This document shows positions 1 through 8,936 of a stretch of DNA of 64,000 nucleotides, in pieces. The notes under the pieces were generated by a model. That model was not told the origin of the DNA and did not search any database. It saw nothing but the letters and a program-made list of their open reading frames with translations. This DNA is from Saprospiraceae bacterium (GTDB taxonomy: Bacteria > Bacteroidota > Bacteroidia > Chitinophagales > Saprospiraceae), in assembly GCA_020848995.1 (NCBI GenBank), contig JADLHA010000044.1:62001-126000 (forward strand), read 5' to 3'. The translations under genes were made by a program, and so were the position numbers. Every line of letters begins with the position of its first letter. Within the stretch, counting starts at the first letter, position 1.

Positions 1-179
1 TACACTCCGGTATTCCGCTTGTTGATGGGGTAGGCGAGTTGGCGCAAGCCCATTTCGTCGATGTGGACGATTTTGGCCCCCTCCGAACTCAGCATATCGC
101 TGAATGCTTTTGCTGTCGATTGTACCTCATCGCCCGACAGCACTGGATCTACGATGAAGCTCACTTCAAAATGACGCAT
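1..179 (-). CDS. rpsF: Ribosomal protein bS6, N-terminal part (runs off left edge)
   Basis: This is the first 59 codons of small-subunit ribosomal protein S6, which binds 16S rRNA together with S18 in the platform of the 30S subunit. Reading down from the ATG at 179, the protein begins MRHFEVSFIVDPVLSGDEV and continues with KIVHIDEMGLRQLAYPINK. This matches the bS6 pattern of a first beta strand, a helix, then the G-x-R-x-LAYPI-x-K strand. The rest of the gene, and probably rpsR and rplI as in most Bacteroidota, lies outside the window. A good promoter sits just upstream at 209-240. The identification rests on about 60 residues but the signature is specific. Confidence 0.9.
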   Translation of the reverse strand, partial: MRHFEVSFIVDPVLSGDEVQSTAKAFSDMLSSEGAKIVHIDEMGLRQLAYPINKRNTGV

Positions 180-208
180 AAACGGATGTAAAGAAATTTT
201 AAGGGCTG

Positions 209-240
209 CAAAGGTAAGCACTTTTATTTTGTTGCCCAAA
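209..240 (-). promoter_or_regulatory. Bacteroidota-type promoter for rpsF
   Basis: On the minus strand, TTTG (complement of 237-240) is followed after 20 bases by TACCTTTG (complement of 209-216). This fits the Bacteroidota consensus of a -33 TTTG and a -7 TAnnTTTG. Transcription would start near 202 and leave a leader of about 22 bases before the rpsF ATG at 179. Confidence 0.65.
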
Positions 241-255
241 AGAAGTCCTGTTTTT

Positions 256-1740
256 TCAGATTTTGCTGCAAGTCAGGGCATTTTGCAGCACGTCGAGGCA
301 GGTTTTGATGGTTGAAAGGTGGGTCCGGAAGCTTAAAACGGCGAGGCGGATCCAAAATTGGCCATCGAGGGTGGTCGAGGATAGGAAAACGCGGCCGTCA
401 TCGACCACCCGGTCGAGCAGAGCTTGGGTGGCTGCGTCGGCGTCTTGGCCCGGCGGGGCCCATCGGAAGATGCATATCGAGGTATCCGGGTAGGGGCCGG
501 TCACAAACCCCATGGCCTGTACCCGATGGTAGAAATACCTGCACAGCAGGATTTTTTCGTCGAGGTTGGCGACAAAGGGAGCCAGGCCGTACAACCTCAG
601 CGGCAACCAAAGCCTGAGGCCGCGAAAGTGTTTCGTCATTTCCGGCGAGAGGTCTGCTGGGCTGAGTTCCTCCTGGGCGGCAAAGGCATCCTGCATGTAA
701 GCTGCGCGGTAGTAGTGCGCCTTATACTGAGATGCCACGTCGCGGATGAGCACCGCACCGAGCCCGTAGGGGAGGAAAAGTCCCTTGTGCGGGTCGATGG
801 CCACGCTGTCGGAGCGGGAAATCCCCCGGTAGGCGTCCCTGACCATTTTGCCGTTGGGGTAAGACAGGCGACTCAATGCAAAAAAACCACCGTAGGCAGC
901 ATCGACGTGAAACCACATGCCGTTTGACCCACAACAGTCTGCGATAGCATCCATCGGATCGATGGAACCTGTGTCGGTGGTTCCGGCAGACGCTACGGCC
1001 AGAAAGGGGTGGAATCCCGTTGCCCGGTCCTGTGCAACCTGAGTTTGCAGCGCTTCCGGGTCCATTCGAAAATGGGAGTCGGTGGGGATGGTCCGGATCC
1101 TTACCGAGGAAAGTCCGGCGATCCGGATGGCTTTGTGAACGCAGTGGTGCACCTGGGCGGTAAGGTAAATGCAGCTTTGGGACAGGTCGGCTGCCTGGAG
1201 GCCATGGGCTTCCCGGGCCGTCACCAGGGCGATGAGGTTGGCCACGGAACCCCCGCTGGTCAGGTTGCCAAGACTGCCGGCCGGGTAAGCCATCATCCTG
1301 CAAAGCCATCTCAGCAGTTCGTTTTCGATCTTGACCGCACCGGGGCCTCCATAATAGACTCCTGCGTACTGATTGTAAACAGCCGCCAGGAAATCGCCCA
1401 TGGCTCCGGCGAAGATGCCTCCCCCGGGAATATAGGCCAGGTGCCCTCCGGATGCAGGGTTGAGTCCCCTGTTGAGCATGCCCTCCCTCAATTCGGCAAG
1501 GACCTCGTCGAGTGGAACCGGGCCTGGAATTTGACGCAACGACTCCAGGACACCGCCCATGGGACCCGCTTTTCGGTAGGCCTTTCCGCCTTCCAACCCC
1601 CCGATGAAGGCATCGGTTTCGCGCTGCAACTGTGCCATCCATTCAGCACGCTGTCGTGCATCCGGCTCCAGAAGCCTCGCTTCGGGCTCCAGCGCGGCAA
1701 GCTCTTGCTCCAGAAGGGGGAGTTTGTCATCCTGGGTCAT
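256..1740 (-). CDS. Group II pyridoxal-phosphate-dependent decarboxylase (aromatic amino acid decarboxylase-like)
   Basis: Predicted cytosolic PLP enzyme that decarboxylates an amino acid, of the DOPA/tryptophan/glutamate decarboxylase fold. In a reading that begins three codons upstream at a GTG, the motif HVDAAYGG is near residue 281, supplying the Asp that pairs with the cofactor pyridine nitrogen. The Schiff-base Lys lies in DPHKG near residue 322. An HHCVHKA segment near 201 matches the ring-stacking His region. The length of about 494 residues is normal for the family. I chose the ATG at 1740; the GTG at 1749 is possible. Substrate cannot be read from the sequence: an aromatic amino acid is most likely, and aspartate or glutamate is not excluded. 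The gene stands alone, upstream of rpsF on the same strand. Confidence 0.85.
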   Translation of the reverse strand: MTQDDKLPLLEQELAALEPEARLLEPDARQRAEWMAQLQRETDAFIGGLEGGKAYRKAGPMGGVLESLRQIPGPVPLDEVLAELREGMLNRGLNPASGGHLAYIPGGGIFAGAMGDFLAAVYNQYAGVYYGGPGAVKIENELLRWLCRMMAYPAGSLGNLTSGGSVANLIALVTAREAHGLQAADLSQSCIYLTAQVHHCVHKAIRIAGLSSVRIRTIPTDSHFRMDPEALQTQVAQDRATGFHPFLAVASAGTTDTGSIDPMDAIADCCGSNGMWFHVDAAYGGFFALSRLSYPNGKMVRDAYRGISRSDSVAIDPHKGLFLPYGLGAVLIRDVASQYKAHYYRAAYMQDAFAAQEELSPADLSPEMTKHFRGLRLWLPLRLYGLAPFVANLDEKILLCRYFYHRVQAMGFVTGPYPDTSICIFRWAPPGQDADAATQALLDRVVDDGRVFLSSTTLDGQFWIRLAVLSFRTHLSTIKTCLDVLQNALTCSKI

Positions 1741-2033
1741 GTCGTTCACTTATTAACGTCTTTAAAATAATTGTAAAAGAAATGTAAAAAACCATTAGCA
1801 GAATGCGCAGTTCATGTAAAACTCCGTATTTTTCGAATCTGCAAGAAAGGTGACGGGGTTCACCCTTTCTCCTGAAACGTGTTTAGAGAAACGAAGCCGC
1901 GGTAAAATACGGCGGGGGACCGGGGAAGGGAAACTGCGAACTTTTCACCATGTTGACAGACTGAAGGTGCATCTTGCCGCCGAGTGGCATGTTACCGTTC
2001 AGTTGATTGCGGCATGGGACTTTGAATCATCAA
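1741..2033. other. Divergent intergenic region between decarboxylase and recQ
   Basis: There is no gene here. The left 80 bases are AT-rich and probably hold the decarboxylase promoter. An imperfect hairpin, GAAAGGTGA paired with TCACCCTTTC, occupies about 1845-1869 and could belong to the recQ leader. I recognise no riboswitch family in it. Confidence 0.4.
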
Positions 2034-4304
2034 ATGGACATTCTGCCTAAAGAACCATTTCCAAAACAACATACTGCTGTGCAGCCGTTGACCGAAAAGA
2101 AAATCCCGACCAAAACTTCCGTCCTCGAGGCGCTTAAATTCCATTTTGGCTTTGACGGTTTCAAAGACAACCAGGAAAAGATCATCATCAGCCTCCTCAA
2201 TGGGAAGGACAGTTTCGTCATCATGCCAACCGGGGGAGGAAAGTCCCTTTGCTACCAGTTGCCAGCACTGATGTTGCCCGGCACGGCCATCGTCATCTCC
2301 CCGCTCATCGCCCTGATGAAAAATCAGGTCGATTCAATCCGCGGATACGGTCAGACGGACGAGGTTGCTCATTTCCTCAACTCATCCCTGAACCGCGCGG
2401 AGATCAAGCAGGTCAAGGATGACATTGTGCGCTCCAAGACCAAGTTGCTGTACGTCGCCCCGGAAACCTTGCAAAAGGAAGAGACGATTGAGTTTCTCAA
2501 TTCGGTGGACCTTTCCTTTATCGCCGTCGACGAGGCCCACTGCATCTCGGAATGGGGACACGATTTCCGTCCCGACTACCGCAGAATACGCGACATGATC
2601 AATTCCCTGAACCGGCACATCCCGATCATTGCTCTGACGGCCACGGCAACTCCAAAAGTGCAGGTCGACGTGATCAAGAGTCTGGAAATGCAGTCGCCAG
2701 AAGTATTCATTTCCTCGTTCAATCGCCCCAACCTCTATTACGAAGTCCGACCCAAGCTGAGCCGCGACCAGGCAGTCCGCCAGATTGTGCAGATCGTAAA
2801 GTCGCGTCCCGGAGAATCCGGCATCATCTACGTGCAGGCCCGCAAGACGACGGAGGACCTCGCGCAATTGCTACAGATCAACGGCATCAAGGCATCGCCA
2901 TATCACGCGGGCATGGAAGCCAAAGCGCGCACACAAGTGCAGGATGACTTCCTCATGGAGCAGATCGACGTAATCTGTGCGACGATCGCCTTTGGGATGG
3001 GCATCGACAAACCCGATGTGCGCTTTGTCATACACTTCGACATCCCCAAGAGCCTGGAAAATTATTATCAGGAGACCGGCAGGGCCGGACGCGACGGAAT
3101 GGCCGGCGACTGCTTTGCATTTTTTGCCAATGCGGATTTACTGCGTCTTGAAAAATTCCTCCGCGATAAACCTGCCTCCGAGCGCGATATGGGTGCGCAA
3201 CTGCTCGACGAGATGGAAGCTTACGTGGAGAGTTCCGTATGCAGGCGCAAATTTGTGCTGCACTATTTCGGAGAATCCTTCGAATCGGCTGACTGTAAAA
3301 GCATGTGCGACAACTGCCGCAACCCAAAGCCTCTGATCGAAGCGCGGGAGGAAATGTCGCTGGCACTGCGAACCATCCAGTCGCTCAACCAAAATTTCGG
3401 AATAAAAACCCTCGTCGAATTTCTCTGCGGCGTCAAGACCAAAGACATCCTCGACTACGACCTCGACAAACACGAATATTTTGCCAATGGCGAGGCCAAA
3501 GGTGCACAGTTCTGGTACTCCCTTTTCCGCCAGAGCATCCTGCTCAACCTGGTCATCAAAGACATCGAAACCTACGGCATCCTCCGGTTGAGCAAACAGG
3601 GTGAGGACTTCCTTAAGAAACCCCATTCCCTGCAAATCAGCATGAACCACGACTATTCCGACACAGCGGCCGTCGTGGACGACGAAGGCGGACCGGCACA
3701 GGGAGCTGCGCTGGACCAGAACCTGTTTAACATGCTCAAGGAAATCCGGCTCGAAGTTGCACGCAAGCACAAGGTCAAGCCCTGGGTCGTATTTTTTGAT
3801 CCTTCCCTCGAAGAAATGGCTACGCGCTACCCGGTGACCACTGATGACCTGTGCAAGATCTCGGGAATCAACCGGGGTAAGGCAGAACGCTATGGCGAGC
3901 CCTTCCTCGATTTCATCATCCGGTATGTGGAGGAAAACGAGATCGAGCGCCCCGACGACTTTACGTTCCGGCAGGTGGCCGACAAGTCGCGCAATAAAGT
4001 GGAGATCATCCGATTCATCGATAAGAAAATTCCGCTGGAGGACATCGCCCGCAACCTGCAGATGAGCATGGAAGACCTGATGGACGAACTCAATATGATC
4101 GTTGCCTCCGGTACCCGCATCAACATCGATTATTACATCAACGACAATGTCGACGAATATTCAAAGGAAGATATCTACGAATATTTCAAAGGCGCAGATT
4201 CCGATTCGCTGGAAGATGCCTATCGCGCGCTGAAGGAAGAGGACATCACCTTTGAGGAGATACGGCTCATCCGGCTCAAATACATGTCGGAATTTGTCAA
4301 CTGA
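2034..4304 (+). CDS. recQ: ATP-dependent DNA helicase RecQ
   Basis: 3'-5' superfamily 2 DNA helicase acting in recombination and stalled-fork repair. Residues count from the ATG at 2034 (756 aa). The Walker A motif TGGGKS is near 66-71 and the DEAH box, within VDEAHCISEWGHDFRPD, near 166. Motif VI appears as YYQETGRAGRDG. The RQC zinc module supplies four Cys (one in SSVCRRKF, one in SADCKSM, two in CDNC). An HRDC-like segment follows near 590-640. About 90 extra residues with an acidic end extend past HRDC, as in many Bacteroidota RecQ proteins. A TTG 27 bases upstream is open but ATG is preferred. The stop overlaps the aroQ start by one base (TGATG), so the downstream genes are probably co-translated. 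Confidence 0.95.
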   Translation: MDILPKEPFPKQHTAVQPLTEKKIPTKTSVLEALKFHFGFDGFKDNQEKIIISLLNGKDSFVIMPTGGGKSLCYQLPALMLPGTAIVISPLIALMKNQVDSIRGYGQTDEVAHFLNSSLNRAEIKQVKDDIVRSKTKLLYVAPETLQKEETIEFLNSVDLSFIAVDEAHCISEWGHDFRPDYRRIRDMINSLNRHIPIIALTATATPKVQVDVIKSLEMQSPEVFISSFNRPNLYYEVRPKLSRDQAVRQIVQIVKSRPGESGIIYVQARKTTEDLAQLLQINGIKASPYHAGMEAKARTQVQDDFLMEQIDVICATIAFGMGIDKPDVRFVIHFDIPKSLENYYQETGRAGRDGMAGDCFAFFANADLLRLEKFLRDKPASERDMGAQLLDEMEAYVESSVCRRKFVLHYFGESFESADCKSMCDNCRNPKPLIEAREEMSLALRTIQSLNQNFGIKTLVEFLCGVKTKDILDYDLDKHEYFANGEAKGAQFWYSLFRQSILLNLVIKDIETYGILRLSKQGEDFLKKPHSLQISMNHDYSDTAAVVDDEGGPAQGAALDQNLFNMLKEIRLEVARKHKVKPWVVFFDPSLEEMATRYPVTTDDLCKISGINRGKAERYGEPFLDFIIRYVEENEIERPDDFTFRQVADKSRNKVEIIRFIDKKIPLEDIARNLQMSMEDLMDELNMIVASGTRINIDYYINDNVDEYSKEDIYEYFKGADSDSLEDAYRALKEEDITFEEIRLIRLKYMSEFVN

Positions 4305-4753
4305 TGTGGACCATCCCGATCATCAACGGGCCCAACCTGAACCTCACGGGCACGCGGGAGTTGGAAATTTACGGTTCGCAGTCTTTCGATCATTGGTTGG
4401 AAATGCTAAAGTCGGAATGGAACGATGTTGACTTTCCCTATCACCAAAGCAACCACGAAGGCGATTTGATTGATTGGCTGCATACTTACCGGAGCGGTGC
4501 CGATGCGGTGGTGCTGAATCCCGGTGGGCTTACGCATACTTCGGTTGCGCTAAGGGATGCTGTGGCTGCGCTGCCCGTTCCGCTTGCAGAAGTCCACATC
4601 AGTGACGTGCGACGCCGCGAAGCCTTTCGACGCGTTTCCTTGCTGCGCGACGTTCGCTTTATCGAAGTAAGCGGTTGCGGAATGGCCTCTTACCGCATAG
4701 CCATTCTGCGCCTGCTGGAATACCTGGCCCCGCATACTCAATATCGGCAATGA
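4304..4753 (+). CDS. aroQ: Type II 3-dehydroquinate dehydratase
   Basis: Catalyses the third step of the shikimate pathway, 3-dehydroquinate to 3-dehydroshikimate, as a cytosolic dodecamer. At 149 residues it is of normal length. The N-terminal IINGPNLNLTGTRE carries the catalytic Arg, with the catalytic Tyr in EIYGS near residue 23. QSNHEG near 48-53 and LNPGGLTHTSVALRDA near 71-86 form the substrate pocket, and EVHISD near 96 supplies the His-Ser pair. It begins inside the recQ stop codon and its own stop overlaps the aroB start (ATGA at 4750-4753). Two consecutive shikimate enzymes are therefore translationally coupled. Confidence 0.95.
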   Translation: MWTIPIINGPNLNLTGTRELEIYGSQSFDHWLEMLKSEWNDVDFPYHQSNHEGDLIDWLHTYRSGADAVVLNPGGLTHTSVALRDAVAALPVPLAEVHISDVRRREAFRRVSLLRDVRFIEVSGCGMASYRIAILRLLEYLAPHTQYRQ

Positions 4754-5817
4754 GCACTAACACACGTTTGTTTCAAAGCAGGCCATGGGAACAGTTTGCT
4801 GCATTCATTGAAAATGCAAACTACACTTCGGTATTTCTGGTGACCGATACCAATACCGAAAAGCATTGTCTGGAATCTTTTCGGTTGGCTTTTGGCGAAC
4901 GAACGTTTGTTCATACTCGAATCGATGCAGGAGAACGATGCAAAACATTGGAGGCTTGCACTTTCCTGTGGAGGGAATGGCAGCATGCCGGCATCGAACG
5001 CAGAAGCATCGTCATTGCCCTTGGCGGAGGAGTAGTGTGCGATTTGGTTGGGTTTAGTGCAGCGTGCATCCTTCGCGGGGTGGATTGTGCCTATGTGCCC
5101 ACCACGCTCATGGCCATGGCTGATGCCGCCTGGGGGGGCAAGTGCGGCGTGAACCTCGACGGTGCAAAAAATGCAGTCGGGTTGTTCCGCAATCCGGTTG
5201 CCGTGCTTGTGGATCCCGTTTTTCTTCAAACCCTTTCCAACCGGCACAAGCGCAACGGCTTTGTAGAGATGATCAAACACAGCCTGCTGCAAGACCCTCC
5301 TTTCTGGCAATCCTTGCAAGCTTTGGACTGGCCCATCCAGGAGGAAAATATGGACAGCCTTCTCCGCCAGTCGCTGCGCGTCAAAAGAGAAATTACCGAA
5401 GCAGATCCGCTGGAGCGCAACCTCCGGAAAGCATTGAATCTGGGACACACCATTGGACATGCCCTGGAGTCCTGTGCCCTGGATGAGGGAAGAGATTTGC
5501 TACACGGTGAAGCCGTAGCCCTCGGATTGCTGGGCGAACTCTATCTTTCGGCAGAGCGGTATGCATGGAAGCCCGGCTTGCTGGAGGGCATTTCAGGTCT
5601 GCTGCGCAACTTCCTGCCGGCTCAGGAGGCTTTGCCGTCTTCTTACGAAGCACTGGAACAGCGCTTATCCTACGACAAGAAAAGAAGCGAACAACGCATC
5701 TTGTTCAGCCTGCTCGAGCGTCCGGGAAAACCCGTATGGGATGTGGACCCGGGGAAAGATGGATTGCACCACGCTTTGGATTACATTCGCATGGAAATGG
5801 AAAAGCACAAGGAATGA
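4750..5817 (+). CDS. aroB: 3-dehydroquinate synthase
   Basis: Converts DAHP to 3-dehydroquinate, the second shikimate step, using NAD and a divalent metal. From the ATG at 4750 the protein has 355 residues. The glycine-rich nucleotide loop LGGGVVCDLVGF is near 91-102. The PTTLMAMADAAWGGKCGVN segment follows near 117-135 (the family usually has GGKTGVN). Metal ligands are the Glu in GFVEMIKH, the His in GHTIGHALE and the His in HGEAVALG. An upstream in-frame ATG at 4675 lies deep inside aroQ and is unlikely. The stop overlaps the next start by four bases (ATGA, 5814-5817). Confidence 0.95.
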   Translation: MSTNTRLFQSRPWEQFAAFIENANYTSVFLVTDTNTEKHCLESFRLAFGERTFVHTRIDAGERCKTLEACTFLWREWQHAGIERRSIVIALGGGVVCDLVGFSAACILRGVDCAYVPTTLMAMADAAWGGKCGVNLDGAKNAVGLFRNPVAVLVDPVFLQTLSNRHKRNGFVEMIKHSLLQDPPFWQSLQALDWPIQEENMDSLLRQSLRVKREITEADPLERNLRKALNLGHTIGHALESCALDEGRDLLHGEAVALGLLGELYLSAERYAWKPGLLEGISGLLRNFLPAQEALPSSYEALEQRLSYDKKRSEQRILFSLLERPGKPVWDVDPGKDGLHHALDYIRMEMEKHKE

Positions 5818-8438
5818 GCTACACAGAACGGTTGACCGCTTTTCTCCGGCAGTTTCGCCGCGAATTTGCCTTTACCGACGCCCTTTCCGGAAAATCAGGA
5901 AATGACAAGGCCTGGTTTTCAGTGTGCATATTGTTTTTCTGGAAACTCTTTTTTGGTGGGCTAGTGGCTTTCTATGCCATCATGTTGCTGGTCTCATTCG
6001 ACAACCTGCCAAGTTTCGAAGACCTCGAAAATCCGAATTACCATCAGGCGACGATCATCTACGCCAACGACCGAAGCATTTTGGGCAAGCTGTTTACAGA
6101 AAACCGGGAATTCACCCCTTACGACAGCCTCAACCCGCATCTCGTCAAATCTTTGCTGGCAACGGAGGACAGCCGCTTTTACCAGCACTCCGGCATCGAC
6201 TTCTTTGCGTTGATGCGCGTAGCCATCCGCACCTTATTGCTGAGACAGGAGGAGTCCGGTGGGGGCAGCACCGTCACCCAGCAATTGGCAAAACTGCTGT
6301 TTGACCGTCCGTCGCTCGACGACAAGGGAGCCCTTGCGCGCAAGGTTTTACTCGTCCGGACTAAATTTAAGGAATGGCTCGTTGCATTGAAGCTGGAAAG
6401 GCGCTATACCAAAGAGGAGATCATCTCGATGTACCTCAACAAATTCGATTTTCTCTACGGTGCAAATGGGGTTCAGACCGCGGCACAGACCTATTTTGGC
6501 AAAGACCAGACTGCCCTGTCGGCCGATGAAGCCGCTTTGCTGATCGGGATGCTGAAAAACCCCGCCCGGTACAATCCCAAAAGATCACCCAAAAGTGCAG
6601 AAGGCCGAAGGAACACTGTCCTCACCCTGATGTACCAGGATGGGCAGTTGACGAAAGCTGAGTGGAAAGCATTGATGGAAAACCCCATCGACGTCACCCA
6701 GTTTAAAAGGGATTCCCATTTGGAGGGCATGGCCTTGTATTTCCGCGCTGAACTGGCCAAGTGGTTAAAAGATCTGTTGGAGGACGAAAAATACCGGAAA
6801 CCCGACGGTTCCCGCTACAACCCCTACCTCGATGGACTGAAGGTTTACACGACGATCCAGCCGGAATTCCAGGAGTTCGCAGAGCAGGCCGCTCGGGATC
6901 ACATGCGGAGCATTCAAAAGAGCTATTTCAACGTCTGGAACAAAAGGGATCCCTGGACGTTCGGAGGAGAAAAAGAGCAAATTGCCATACGCAACGAATC
7001 CCTCAACCAGTCCATACGGGAAACCGAGCGGTATCAGCAATTGTGGAACAGCCATTTTGGCAATGCCCTCAACCTGTTGGAGAACGAGGTAGGAAACGTC
7101 GACGTGAACGACCACACGATCCAGAGACTGCTTCGCGAGGAAAGCCGAAAGGGAAGTCTCAGGAAGGAACTTCAGAAAAAGCAGATCAACGAAACGCAGT
7201 TCGAGTATTCGCAGCGCATTCTTCGTTCAAAGGCCTGGCCGCAAATCAAAAAGGCATGGCCATCCTTTGAGCAGGCCGTCAAAAAAGTGATGTCAAAACC
7301 CGTCAAACTCCGGGTGTACGATTACCTCACGGCTGGCGAAAAGGACACCGTCATGAGTCCTCTGGATTCGATCAAATACCACCGCAAACACATGCAGATC
7401 GGTTCGCTGGCCATGGATCCACAAACCGGCGAGATCAAAGCATGGGTTGGCGGAACGAATTTTAAATATTTCAAATACGATCACGTCCAATCGCGGCGCC
7501 AGGTCGGGTCCACTTTTAAACCCTTTGTTTACACGACGGCCATTGCTTTGCAGGGCATCTCTCCCTGTGCAGAGTTTGAAGACATCCGCTATACCATTCC
7601 GGCCAATGACCCCAACTTCCACCTGCCCAAGCCCTGGTCACCAGGCAATGCTGCTGACGATTTTTCGGGTGAACGGATGAACTTGTACAAAGCATTGGCC
7701 CTTTCGAAGAATTCCATTACGGTTAAGCTGGTCATCCTGCTTGGAAGCGTAGAACCCATTCGCGGATTGTTGCACAACATGGGAATTGATTCCTCTCTTA
7801 AGCGACGTGACGGCGGCTACCTCATCCCCAAATTTCCATCCATCGTTCTTGGGTCCTCCGATCTGTCCGTGATGGAGATGACCGGAGCTTACGGCACGTT
7901 TGCAAACAACGGCGTCTACACCAAGCCACATTTTGTGTCGAGGATCGAAGACAAAAACGGCAAAGTGATCTATCGCCATACTGCCGTGCGCAATGTCGCC
8001 ATTCCTCCAAACTACAACTACGTCATGCTCGACCTGCTAAGGCGATCAGGCGGAAACTGGGCACTGAAGACGCCGAATGGCGGCAAAACGGGAACCACCA
8101 ACGACTATGTGGATGGATGGTTTATGGGCGTTACTCCCCGGCTCGTGGTGGGAACCTGGGTGGGAGGAGACGATCCCTGGATTCGCTTTCTGGATCTCGG
8201 AATGGGGCAGGGGTCCAGGATGGCCAAACCGTTTTTTACTACGTTTATGAAACTGCTGGAGGAGAATCCCGATTCAGGCTTGGCGACCGACGTCGACTTT
8301 GTACGCCCAGCCGGGGATCTTGGCATCGAACTCGACTGTGATGCTTACCGCCTTTTTCTCGAACAGGGACAATCGGGTGAATCGTTGATTCCCGGTAACC
8401 GTCCGGTGCAGCAGGATGAGATTTATGAAGATGAATGA
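5814..8438 (+). CDS. Class A penicillin-binding protein (PBP1A-type transglycosylase/transpeptidase)
   Basis: Bifunctional peptidoglycan synthase anchored in the inner membrane, 874 residues. A transmembrane helix lies near 34-60. A GT51 glycosyltransferase domain follows, with EDSRFYQH (catalytic Glu near 118) and GGSTVTQQLAK near 150. The penicillin-binding transpeptidase domain has STFK (nucleophile Ser near 565), the SKNS triad near 630 and KTGTT near 756. A charged insert of roughly 150 residues separates the domains. The start at 5814 overlaps the aroB stop, so a cell-wall synthase is coupled to shikimate genes; a much longer upstream reading frame exists but runs through aroB. The short tail after the transpeptidase is acidic. 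Confidence 0.93.
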   Translation: MSYTERLTAFLRQFRREFAFTDALSGKSGNDKAWFSVCILFFWKLFFGGLVAFYAIMLLVSFDNLPSFEDLENPNYHQATIIYANDRSILGKLFTENREFTPYDSLNPHLVKSLLATEDSRFYQHSGIDFFALMRVAIRTLLLRQEESGGGSTVTQQLAKLLFDRPSLDDKGALARKVLLVRTKFKEWLVALKLERRYTKEEIISMYLNKFDFLYGANGVQTAAQTYFGKDQTALSADEAALLIGMLKNPARYNPKRSPKSAEGRRNTVLTLMYQDGQLTKAEWKALMENPIDVTQFKRDSHLEGMALYFRAELAKWLKDLLEDEKYRKPDGSRYNPYLDGLKVYTTIQPEFQEFAEQAARDHMRSIQKSYFNVWNKRDPWTFGGEKEQIAIRNESLNQSIRETERYQQLWNSHFGNALNLLENEVGNVDVNDHTIQRLLREESRKGSLRKELQKKQINETQFEYSQRILRSKAWPQIKKAWPSFEQAVKKVMSKPVKLRVYDYLTAGEKDTVMSPLDSIKYHRKHMQIGSLAMDPQTGEIKAWVGGTNFKYFKYDHVQSRRQVGSTFKPFVYTTAIALQGISPCAEFEDIRYTIPANDPNFHLPKPWSPGNAADDFSGERMNLYKALALSKNSITVKLVILLGSVEPIRGLLHNMGIDSSLKRRDGGYLIPKFPSIVLGSSDLSVMEMTGAYGTFANNGVYTKPHFVSRIEDKNGKVIYRHTAVRNVAIPPNYNYVMLDLLRRSGGNWALKTPNGGKTGTTNDYVDGWFMGVTPRLVVGTWVGGDDPWIRFLDLGMGQGSRMAKPFFTTFMKLLEENPDSGLATDVDFVRPAGDLGIELDCDAYRLFLEQGQSGESLIPGNRPVQQDEIYEDE

Positions 8439-8564
8439 GGGAGGAAACCCGGCCAGATCCGTGCTACCAATTCCGTTGCGGACTCCGGTTGTTTTCAATG
8501 AGGGCTTGGGAATAAAGCCTTAAGTTTGCAGCCCGGAAAACAAGCGTTTTACGGACCGAATTCC

Positions 8565-8936
8565 ATGTCAACCATCGATCAAAAGACTTCGCGAACGCCA
8601 CAACTGGCCCTGGCTGTGGGCTGCACATTGTTCCTGTTTGGGTTTTGGGGTTATGCGGCAAATGATTTCGTGCTGCACACTGGTTTGACTCCGATGCTTT
8701 CTGGGCTGATCTTTGCGCTTGCAGCTAGGTACCTTGGAAAACATCCTCGAAAAAATGAACGCTACCTGATCGCATTCGCCATGCTTCTGGCCATTGCCCT
8801 GGTCTGGCCACTGTTGCGAAACGTCGAACAGGCAGATCCCTGGGGCATTTTCCGGACAAGCTCGGAGATCGCAGCCTGCCTGGGGTTTGCCGTTATTGCA
8901 GGGCTACAAAAACCGGAAAATTCTGCAGTGAAATGA
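8565..8936 (+). CDS. Small multi-pass membrane protein of unknown function
   Basis: A 123-residue protein with four hydrophobic segments near residues 14-33, 40-55, 68-84 and 100-114, separated by short charged loops such as RYLGKHPRKNERY. It has the look of a small integral membrane protein. I do not recognise the family. The stop overlaps the next start by four bases (ATGA at 8933-8936), so it is probably made together with the HEAT-cyclophilin lipoprotein. I chose the ATG at 8565 because the upstream extension is hydrophilic and unlike a start region. Confidence 0.6.
   Translation: MSTIDQKTSRTPQLALAVGCTLFLFGFWGYAANDFVLHTGLTPMLSGLIFALAARYLGKHPRKNERYLIAFAMLLAIALVWPLLRNVEQADPWGIFRTSSEIAACLGFAVIAGLQKPENSAVK

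Noticed and set aside
722-1642. 306-codon minus frame inside the decarboxylase
   Set aside because: Another frame of the same strand as a decarboxylase with intact catalytic motifs; Arg/Pro-rich shadow product.
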